From an uncultured Aquincola sp. (GTDB lineage: Bacteria; Pseudomonadota; Gammaproteobacteria; Burkholderiales; Burkholderiaceae), in the NCBI GenBank assembly GCA_937883885.1, contig CAKZXL010000749.1, positions 1 to 23,039 on the forward strand: DNA of 23,039 nt, written 5' to 3'. The notes below the pieces were generated by a model that was not told the DNA's origin, ran no database searches, and saw only the letters and a program-made list of their open reading frames with translations. Below, one piece after another: positions 15,642-21,444 of the stretch (positions are counted from its first letter, which is position 1; the number at the start of each line of letters is the position of its first letter). The translations under genes and the position numbers were made by a program.

Positions 15642-15695
15642 CAACAACCCATTCGGCCACCCGCCCTTTATCCGGCCCACTGCCTTGCCTAAAGT
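15642..15695 (+). promoter_or_regulatory. conserved promoter module, copy 3 (degenerate operator)
   Basis: CAACAACCCATTC (15642-15654) matches the operator of copies 1 and 2 at 9 of 13 positions. It again lies exactly 48 bases (start to start) before a -10-like TAAAGT (15690-15695), with TTTATC at the -35 position. TGCCTAAAGT...ATCCCATC matches the other downstream blocks. The palindrome is largely lost, so response to the same regulator may be weaker. Confidence 0.5.
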
Positions 15696-15723
15696 TGATC
15701 CCATCAACCAAACAGGAGCCGAC

Positions 15724-16059
15724 ATGAACACCAAGCACCTCATCTCCGCTGCGCTGGCCGCCTCGTTCGCGCTGCTGGCCGGCGCCGCTCACGCGCAGGA
15801 CCACCTGGGCGACGACTACGGCTACGCACTGACCCAGCAGAAGTTCCAGTCCACCAAGACCCGCGCCCAGGTGCAGGCCGAGCTGGCCCAGGCCCGCGCC
15901 AACGGCGAGCTGCGCACCGACGCCGACGGCTACGGCTACCTGCAGCAACGCGCCACCGCCTCCACCAAGACCCGCGACGAAGTGCGCGCCGAAACCATCC
16001 GCGCGATGAAGAACGGCAGCCTGAGCCAGGGCAATGCCACGCTCTATTCACGCGGTTGA
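15724..16059 (+). CDS. exported DUF4148 protein, paralogue 3
   Basis: 111 residues from ATG 15724, preceded by AGGAG with a 5-base gap. Signal peptide (ISAALAASFALLAGAAHA) then QDHLGDDYGY. Two DUF4148 motifs are well kept: STKTRAQVQAELAQARANGEL and STKTRDEVRAETIRAM, ending TLYSRG. It is more divergent from paralogues 1 and 2 in the mature N-terminus. Periplasmic, role unknown. The small exported-protein gene at 16070 starts 10 bases after its stop codon, so the two probably share a transcript. Confidence 0.86.
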   Translation: MNTKHLISAALAASFALLAGAAHAQDHLGDDYGYALTQQKFQSTKTRAQVQAELAQARANGELRTDADGYGYLQQRATASTKTRDEVRAETIRAMKNGSLSQGNATLYSRG

Positions 16060-16069
16060 AAGACCTCTC

Positions 16070-16339
16070 ATGAAAACCGCCCTCATCTTTGCCGTCGGCA
16101 CCCTGGGCTTTGCCGCCAGCGTGGCCTGGGCCGCCGACGTGCCGGCGCGCGCCGACCTCGCGCCGCAGCCCGCGCGCCTGAGCGCACCTGCCGATGCCAG
16201 GCCGGCCGCCCGGCCGCTGCGTGCACCGGCCGCACCCGCCGCCCGCACCCAGCCGGTGGACCAGCGCACGCCGGCCACGCCCGGCAGCACTGCGCCCGAC
16301 ACGCTGTGCGCCTGCACCGGCGGCGATCACTTCGCCTGA
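16070..16339 (+). CDS. small exported Pro/Ala-rich protein, unknown function
   Basis: 89 residues, ATG 16070. Predicted signal peptide MKTALIFAVGTLGFAASVAW with cleavage near AWA-A (about residue 21-22). The rest is low-complexity, rich in Pro, Ala and Arg (RPAARPLRAPAAPAARTQP). The tail LCACTGGDHFA has two cysteines two residues apart. I recognise no family. Only a weak AAAGA precedes the start, but the 10-base gap after the third DUF4148 gene suggests coupled translation. The opposite strand also has an open frame here, but the signal peptide and the spacing favour this one. The CxC tail could bind metal or a redox partner; that is a guess. Confidence 0.6.
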   Translation: MKTALIFAVGTLGFAASVAWAADVPARADLAPQPARLSAPADARPAARPLRAPAAPAARTQPVDQRTPATPGSTAPDTLCACTGGDHFA

Positions 16340-16378
16340 CGCCGGCAAGGGCCGGCTGACAGCGGCAAGAATCAGGGC

Positions 16379-17335
16379 ATGCATGCTTTGATGTCCCTGC
16401 TGGTCGACCATGGGTTGTGGCTGGTCTTCTTCGTCACCCTGGCCGCGCGCGCCGGTGTGCCGGTGCCGGCCGCGCCGCTGCTGGTGATGGCCGGCGGGGT
16501 CTCGATGGCGCCCTGGCTGCCCACCGCGGCCGCCTGGCTGCTGGCGCTGGGTGTGGCGGTGCTGGCCAACCTGGCCGGCGATGCGGTGTGGTTCGCCGCC
16601 GGCCGCCGTTATGGCCACCGGGTGATGGGCCTGCTGTGCCGGCTGTCGCTGTCGCCCGACTCCTGCGTGCGGCAAAGCGAATCGCTGATGTCGCGCTGGG
16701 GCGGCAGCGCGCTGCTGGCCGCCAAGTTCGTGCCCGGCGTGTCGGTGGTGGCCGCGCCGATGGCCGGCGCGCTGGGCATGTCGGTGCCGCGCTTCGTGGC
16801 CTTTGACCTGCTGGCCGGCGCCGTCTGGTCGGCGCTGTTCCTGGGGCTGGGCGCGCTGTTCAGCCAGCAGGTGGACGCGGTGCTGGTGTACCTGGCCGAT
16901 GCCGGCCTGGTGGCGGCGGTGGTGGTGCTGGGCGGCGCGGCCGCGTTCGCCGGCTGGCGCTGGTGGCGCCGCCGCCGCTTCCTGAAGTCGCTGGCCATGG
17001 TGCGCATCAGCGTCGATGAGCTGCATGCCTTGATGGGCGCGGCCGCCGGCAGCCCAGAGGCCCCGCTGGTGATTGACGTGCGATCGGGCACCGCCAACCA
17101 GCTCGACCCGCGGGTGATTCCCGGTGCGCAACGGATGGCGCTGCCCGACATCACCGGCCTGGCCGCCGGGCTGCCGCGCGACCGCGACATCGTCCTGTAT
17201 TGCAACTGCCCCAACGAAGCCTCGGCTGCGGTGGCGGCGCAGCGGCTGGCGGGCAAGGGCTTCACCCGCGTGCGGCCGCTGGCCGGCGGGCTGGAAGCCT
17301 GGGCCGCCGCAGGCCACCCGGTGGCCCTGGCCTGA
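16379..17335 (+). CDS. DedA-family membrane protein fused to a rhodanese domain
   Basis: 318-residue inner-membrane protein. Residues 1-195 are a DedA/SNARE-associated domain: hydrophobic helices around 10-40 and 48-75, the conserved KFVPGVSVVAAPMAG block (116-130), and helices near 140-160 and 170-193. A basic WRWWRRRRF patch (193-201) then leads to a cytoplasmic rhodanese domain (about 208-318). It has VIDVRS at 231-236 and the active-site loop YCNCPNEAS, with catalytic Cys probably C275 and a second Cys at C277. DedA proteins are implicated in lipid scrambling and membrane homeostasis; rhodaneses transfer sulfane sulfur. The CxCPxE loop is the form I know from DedA-rhodanese fusions. The start is ATG 16379; ATG 16391 is also possible. 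Confidence 0.88.
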   Translation: MHALMSLLVDHGLWLVFFVTLAARAGVPVPAAPLLVMAGGVSMAPWLPTAAAWLLALGVAVLANLAGDAVWFAAGRRYGHRVMGLLCRLSLSPDSCVRQSESLMSRWGGSALLAAKFVPGVSVVAAPMAGALGMSVPRFVAFDLLAGAVWSALFLGLGALFSQQVDAVLVYLADAGLVAAVVVLGGAAAFAGWRWWRRRRFLKSLAMVRISVDELHALMGAAAGSPEAPLVIDVRSGTANQLDPRVIPGAQRMALPDITGLAAGLPRDRDIVLYCNCPNEASAAVAAQRLAGKGFTRVRPLAGGLEAWAAAGHPVALA

Positions 17336-17416
17336 ACCCCGGGCTCGCGGCCCGCCGGCCGCGCCACTGCTGCATTGCACAATCCATCTCCAGTCACCAG
17401 CACCGGGGGAAGCCGC

Positions 17417-18187
17417 ATGCGCCGAGTCGTGTTCAACCAGAAGGGGGGCGTGGGCAAGTCCACGATCACCTGCAACCTGGCCGCCATCGGCGCGCAACAG
17501 GGGCTGCGCACGCTGGTGGTCGACCTGGATTCGCAGGGCAACACCACCCACTACCTGATGGGCGATGCCGCCACCCAGGGCCTGGGCGATGGTGCGGCCG
17601 AGTTCTTCGAGCAGACGCTGAAGTTCACGGTGCGCCCGCCGGCCACCACCGACTTCATCGTGGCCACGCCCTGGGAGCACCTGAGCCTGATGCCGGCCAG
17701 CGCCCACCTGGACGAACTGCACGGCAAGCTGGAGTCGCGCTACAAGATCTACAAGCTGCGCGATGCGCTGGCCGAGCTGACCGACGAGTTCGACGCCATC
17801 TGGATCGACACGCCGCCGGCGCTGAACTTCTACACCCGCTCGGCGCTGATCGCGGCCGAGCGCTGCCTGATCCCGTTCGACTGCGACGACTTCTCGCGCC
17901 GCGCGCTGTACGGCCTGATGGAGACGGTGCAGGAGATCCAGGCCGACCACAACCCGGGCCTGCAGGTCGAGGGCATCGTGGTCAACCAGTTCCAGCCCCG
18001 CGCCAGCCTGCCCCAGCGCACCGTGCAGGAACTGATCGACGAAGGCCTGCCGGTGCTGCAGCCCTACCTGAGCGCCAGCGTGAAGATCAAGGAATCGCAC
18101 GAGCTGGCCCGCCCGATGGTGCACCTGGACCCGCGCCACAAGCTGACGCAGGAGTTCGTGGCGCTGCATGGGGCGTTGGAGGCGTAG
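17417..18187 (+). CDS. ParA-family P-loop ATPase, orphan
   Basis: Cytoplasmic deviant-Walker ATPase of the ParA/MinD/Soj group, 256 residues. The start is ATG 17417, preceded by GGGGGA with a 6-base gap; a longer TTG start at 17375 lacks support. Deviant Walker A: NQKGGVGKST (7-16, K9 and K14). Walker A': VVDLDSQGN. Walker B: IWIDTPPAL. Such proteins dimerise on ATP and position DNA or protein cargo. There is no ParB gene or parS-like cluster next to it, and the neighbours (DedA-rhodanese upstream, hicAB downstream) are unrelated, so a chromosome-segregation role is not implied. It could position another complex, or be a remnant of a plasmid or genomic island. Confidence 0.88.
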   Translation: MRRVVFNQKGGVGKSTITCNLAAIGAQQGLRTLVVDLDSQGNTTHYLMGDAATQGLGDGAAEFFEQTLKFTVRPPATTDFIVATPWEHLSLMPASAHLDELHGKLESRYKIYKLRDALAELTDEFDAIWIDTPPALNFYTRSALIAAERCLIPFDCDDFSRRALYGLMETVQEIQADHNPGLQVEGIVVNQFQPRASLPQRTVQELIDEGLPVLQPYLSASVKIKESHELARPMVHLDPRHKLTQEFVALHGALEA

Positions 18188-18203
18188 CCAGCGCACCGAG
18201 CGC

Positions 18204-18222
18204 TAGCACTTCATGCTATCGT
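18204..18222 (+). promoter_or_regulatory. candidate hicAB promoter/operator with extended -10
   Basis: TAGCA (18204-18208) and TGCTA (18214-18218) form an inverted repeat with a 5-base spacer. It overlaps an extended -10 box, TG-C-TATCGT (18214-18222). A HicB-type ribbon-helix-helix repressor binding here would block the promoter. No good -35 box is visible. Confidence 0.45.
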
Positions 18223-18229
18223 TTGGACG

Positions 18230-18484
18230 GTGAACGCCCGACACCGAAAGACGTTGTCCGCCGTCTTCGCCAAGCCCACGTCGGCATCGATCGTGTTTGC
18301 GGACATCGAGGCCCTGGTCAAAGCCTTGGGCGGCAAGGTGACCGAGCGGGAAGGATCACGCGTCAGGATCGAGTTGGCTGGCCAACAGTGGCGCTGCCAC
18401 CGGCCACACCCCGGCAAGGAAGCCAAGCGCTACCAGGTGGAAGAAGCCCGCGAGTTTTTCGAGCAAGCAGGAGTACGTCCATGA
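18230..18484 (+). CDS. hicA: HicA-family toxin (mRNA interferase)
   Basis: 84 residues from GTG 18230 (MNARHRKTL...). HicA toxins have a double-stranded-RNA-binding-like fold and cleave mRNA, using a histidine. The sequence follows the long HicA variant: HRKTLSAVFAKP, then SIVFADIEALVKALGGKV, GSRVRIELAGQ and the HRPHPGKEAKRYQV block, ending FFEQAGVRP. The stop codon overlaps the start of hicB by ATGA, the usual toxin-first order. The start codon lies only about 8 bases after the predicted -10 box, so translation may be from a leaderless or near-leaderless message. No residue loss suggesting inactivation is apparent. Confidence 0.9.
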   Translation: MNARHRKTLSAVFAKPTSASIVFADIEALVKALGGKVTEREGSRVRIELAGQQWRCHRPHPGKEAKRYQVEEAREFFEQAGVRP

Positions 18485-18813
18485 ACACGATGACCCACGG
18501 CGGTTACACGGCGCGCATCGAGTTCGATGAGCGCGACAACCTCTTCGTCGGCCGCATCCTCGGCCTGCGCAGCATCATCAGCTTTCACGGCGAAACGGTG
18601 ACGCAATTGCGCCGCGAATTCGCCAGCGCGGTCAAGGACTACCTGCAGGACTGCGCCGAACAGGGCGTGGAGCCCGAGAAGCCCGCCTCGGGCAAGCTGC
18701 TGCTGCGCGTGCCGCCCGAAATGCACAGCCGCGCCCTGGTGGCCGCCCAGGCCAAGGGCAAGAGCCTGAACCAATGGGCCACCGAAGCCCTGCGCGATGC
18801 GCTGGAGCACTGA
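18481..18813 (+). CDS. hicB: HicB-family antitoxin
   Basis: 110 residues from ATG 18481, overlapping hicA by 4 bases. N-terminal HicB partial RNase-H-like fold (about 8-65): YTARIEFDERDNLFVGRILGL, then ISFHGETVTQLRREFASAVKDYL. C-terminal ribbon-helix-helix DNA-binding domain (about 72-110): KLLLRVPPEMHSRALVAAQ, then SLNQWATEAL. It should neutralise HicA by direct binding and repress the hicAB promoter, for which the inverted repeat at 18204-18218 is the best candidate site. Length is standard for RHH-type HicB. Confidence 0.92.
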   Translation: MNTMTHGGYTARIEFDERDNLFVGRILGLRSIISFHGETVTQLRREFASAVKDYLQDCAEQGVEPEKPASGKLLLRVPPEMHSRALVAAQAKGKSLNQWATEALRDALEH

Positions 18814-18820
18814 CCATCCC

Positions 18821-19156
18821 GTGTACACCTCCACCTTCACCTTCCTGCCCGGCGACTACGACGAGGCCTTCCATGCGCTGGACCGGGTGATCGCAGAAGT
18901 GGCGCGGTCGATCCCCGGCTACCTGGGCGAAGAGGCCTGGGACAACGCGGCGACCGGGCTGGTGTCCAACGTGTACTACTGGGCATCGATGGAGGCGCTG
19001 CAGACGCTGATGCAGCACCCCGCGCACCTGCAAGCCAAGCAGGCGCAATCGCAGTGGCTCAAGGGCTACCAGGTGGTCATCGCCCAGGTGCTGGGCAGCT
19101 ACGGCGACGGGCGCATCGCGCATCCACTGGCGGGTCGCGAGGGGCCGGGCCGCTGA
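18821..19156 (+). CDS. antibiotic-biosynthesis-monooxygenase (ABM) fold protein
   Basis: 111 residues from GTG 18821, 7 bases after the hicB stop. MYTSTFTF opens a ferredoxin-like beta strand; then DEAFHALDRVIAEVARSIPGYLGEEAWDN, VSNVYYWASMEALQTLMQHPAHLQAKQ and YQVVIAQVLGSYGDG follow, as in small cytoplasmic ABM/dimeric alpha-beta barrel proteins. Members act as cofactorless monooxygenases, haem-degrading enzymes or unknown housekeeping proteins; nothing here says which. ATG 18797 would add eight unlikely residues overlapping hicB. It may ride on the hicAB transcript. It converges on the MtfA-type gene with 13 bases between. Confidence 0.82.
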   Translation: MYTSTFTFLPGDYDEAFHALDRVIAEVARSIPGYLGEEAWDNAATGLVSNVYYWASMEALQTLMQHPAHLQAKQAQSQWLKGYQVVIAQVLGSYGDGRIAHPLAGREGPGR

Positions 19157-19169
19157 TCGGCCCCACCCC

Positions 19170-19988
19170 CTACCACCCCGCCGGATCGACCTGGTAGTAG
19201 CCGCGCAGCTCCTGGTACAGCGCCGGGTGTTCGGCGGCCAGGCGCCGGGCCTGTTCGAAGAACACCTCGGTGGCCACCGCGAAGAACTCGGCGGGGTCTG
19301 TGGCGCCGTAGGGGTCGAACAAGGTGGGCTCGCCTGCGGCCAGGCGCTGGCGCAACTGGCCGAAGGCCTCGCCCAGCACCCGCGACCAGCGCTCGTAGTG
19401 GCGGCGGCCGCTCAGCGGCGGCGCGCCGTTGGCGGTGCCGGTGATCTGGTCGAGCTGGTGCGCAAACTCGTGGATCACCACGTTGTGGCCGTCGTCGGGG
19501 TCGGCCGCGCCCTGCAGCGCATCGGCCCACGACAGCAGCACCTGCCCTTGCGACCACGATTCGCCCGACAGCACCCGCCGGTCATCGTGCTGCACGCCGG
19601 CACCGCCGGGCCGCACGCGGTCGACCACGAAGGCGCCGGGGTACAGCAACACCTGCCGCAGCTCGGTGAAGGCCGCGCGCGGCCGGTTGAGCAGCAGCAG
19701 GCTGGCCTGCGCCGCGATGGTCACGCGCATCTCGTCCGTGACCGCCAGCCCTTGGCAGCCGATGATGGGCACCTCGGCCAGGAAGACCTGGATGCGCTGC
19801 TTGAGCTGCAGCTGCAGGTCGGCCGGCAGCCGCCGCACCAGCGGCACGCGCCGCCGCAGGATGCGGCGCCAGGCCGCCGGAAACGGCTGCGCCCGCCAGC
19901 GGCGGCGGCGCTGTTCGCGCCACCACGGCTGGCCCAGGAACCCCGCCGCCAGCAGCAGGCCCACCAGGGCCAGGAAGGTCATGCCCAT
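19170..19988 (-). CDS. mtfA: MtfA-type zinc-dependent peptidase (M90 family)
   Basis: 272 residues. A hydrophobic start (MTFLALVGLLLAAGFLG) suggests a membrane anchor, followed by a basic stretch. The peptidase core has VTDEMRVTIAAQASLLLLN, the zinc site VIHEFAHQLDQ (H173, E174, H177) and DPAEFFAVATEVFFE, which should supply the third zinc ligand (E234 or E241). This is the pattern of MtfA, whose E. coli member binds the glucose-PTS repressor Mlc; no Mlc or PTS gene is in the window. Start ATG 19988 or 19982; SD weak. It lies 19 bases downstream of the outer-membrane factor on the same strand, so it may be transcribed with the efflux genes. Confidence 0.9.
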   Translation of the reverse strand: MGMTFLALVGLLLAAGFLGQPWWREQRRRRWRAQPFPAAWRRILRRRVPLVRRLPADLQLQLKQRIQVFLAEVPIIGCQGLAVTDEMRVTIAAQASLLLLNRPRAAFTELRQVLLYPGAFVVDRVRPGGAGVQHDDRRVLSGESWSQGQVLLSWADALQGAADPDDGHNVVIHEFAHQLDQITGTANGAPPLSGRRHYERWSRVLGEAFGQLRQRLAAGEPTLFDPYGATDPAEFFAVATEVFFEQARRLAAEHPALYQELRGYYQVDPAGW

Positions 19989-20007
19989 AGAGTGCCCAGT
20001 GTGCGCG

Positions 20008-21423
20008 TCAAGCGCCCGCCCCTTCCCAGCTGCCGCCCAAAGCCCTCACCAGGCCGACGGTGGCCTGGTACTGCGCGGCCCGCACCTGCAGCGCCTGGCG
20101 GCGGTTGCGCAATTCGGTGCGCTGCGCATCCAGCAGGTCGAGCTGGCTGATGTAACCGTTGCGCCAGCGCGTGCCCGACAAGGCCGTGGCCCGGCTGGCC
20201 GAGGCCACCGCGCGCGCCTGCGCCTCGGCCTGGTCGGCCAGCAGTCGCAGCGCGGCCAGCTGGTCTTCGACGTCGCGGAAGGCCACCAGCACCTGTTCGC
20301 GGTAGCCGGCCAGCGCGCCGTCCAGCTCGGCCCGGGCGCTGTCGATGCCGGCCTGGCGGCGGCCGCCGTCGAACAGGGGCATGGACAGCAGCGCGCCCAC
20401 GCCCCAGCTGCGCATCGACCACTTGAAGAGGTCGCCCAGGTCGGAAGAGGCCTGCCCCGCACTGCCGGTGAGCGACACGCTGGGGAACCAGGCGGCCTGC
20501 GCCACGCCCACCCGCGCCTGCGCGGCCAGCATGCTGCGCTGGGCGGCGGCCACGTCGGGCCGGCGCTGCAGCACGGTGCTGGGCACGCCGGGCGGCACCA
20601 CCGGCAGCGCCGCCGTCCAGCCCTGCGGCGGCAGGCTGAAGGTGGAAGCCGGCTCACCGACCAGCACCGCCAGCGCATGTTCCAGCGTGGCGCGGCGCTG
20701 GTCCAGCGCCAGCGCCTCGGCCTCGGTGGCGGCCACCTCGGCGCGCACACGCACCACGTCCAGCTCGGCGATGTCACCGGCCTGCTGGCGCGCTTCGGTC
20801 AGGCGCAAGGTGTCGCGGTAGGCGGCCACGGTGTCGCGCACCAGGGCGCGCTCCTCGTCCAGCGTGCGCAGGGCCAGGTAGGTCTGCGCGGTTTCGGCCT
20901 GCACCAGCAATCGCGCGCTTTGCAGCAGCGCGGCGCGCGATTGCGCATCCAGCTCGGCGGCCTGGCTGGCGCGTGACAGGCGGCCGAACAGGTCGACCTC
21001 GTACTGCAGGTTCAGCCCCACGCTGGCCACGGTGTTGGCCGGGCCGTTGTTGGTCAGGCCCGCCTGACGCGACACGCCGGCCTGCGCGCCCACCTGCGGC
21101 GAACGGGCACTGTCGGTCTGGCGGGCCAGCGCCCGCGCCTGCTGCAGCCGCGCCGCCGCCTGCTGGATGCTGGTGTTCTGCTCGGCGGCCTGGGCCACCC
21201 AGCGGTCCAGCTCGGCATCGCCGAAGCTCTTCCACCATTCACCGCGCGGCTGCGCATCGGCCGGCCGGGCCTGGGCCCAGCGGCCATCGGTTTCCTTGAA
21301 GGCGGCGGGCGTGGCCGGCAGCAGCCGGTCTTCCACCGGCGGCAGCGGCGTGGCGCAGCCGGCGATCACCAGCGCGGCCACCAGCGGCAGCAGGCGCTGC
21401 GCGAATTGCATGCTCTTGTTCAT
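20008..21423 (-). CDS. RND efflux outer-membrane lipoprotein (NodT/OprM family)
   Basis: TolC-like outer-membrane channel of a tripartite efflux pump, 471 residues. Type II signal peptide with lipobox VIAGC (lipidated C23). Two repeats of the OEP domain are seen: the first around EWWKSFGDAELDRWVAQA to LQYEVDLFGRLSRA, the second around VPSTVLQRRPDVAAAQ to LSMPLFDGGRRQAGI. This PDxxxA...F/W-P pattern is diagnostic of NodT-type factors. ATG 21423 has an AGGAG 6 bases upstream. It follows the RND permease by 21 bases on the same strand, so permease and channel are one operon. The adaptor (membrane fusion) gene must lie outside the window, upstream of the permease. Confidence 0.95.
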   Translation of the reverse strand: MNKSMQFAQRLLPLVAALVIAGCATPLPPVEDRLLPATPAAFKETDGRWAQARPADAQPRGEWWKSFGDAELDRWVAQAAEQNTSIQQAAARLQQARALARQTDSARSPQVGAQAGVSRQAGLTNNGPANTVASVGLNLQYEVDLFGRLSRASQAAELDAQSRAALLQSARLLVQAETAQTYLALRTLDEERALVRDTVAAYRDTLRLTEARQQAGDIAELDVVRVRAEVAATEAEALALDQRRATLEHALAVLVGEPASTFSLPPQGWTAALPVVPPGVPSTVLQRRPDVAAAQRSMLAAQARVGVAQAAWFPSVSLTGSAGQASSDLGDLFKWSMRSWGVGALLSMPLFDGGRRQAGIDSARAELDGALAGYREQVLVAFRDVEDQLAALRLLADQAEAQARAVASASRATALSGTRWRNGYISQLDLLDAQRTELRNRRQALQVRAAQYQATVGLVRALGGSWEGAGA

Positions 21424-21444
21424 GTCGTGCTCCTAGTCGCGCGC

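Noticed and set aside
16048..16317. Minus-strand 89-codon frame opposite the small exported protein
   Set aside because: No signal peptide, no SD, Arg/Ala-rich; the plus-strand frame has a proper signal peptide and operon spacing.
19147..19163. GGGCCG...CGGCCC hairpin at the ABM/mtfA convergent junction
   Set aside because: Short stem overlapping the stop codon with no U-tract.
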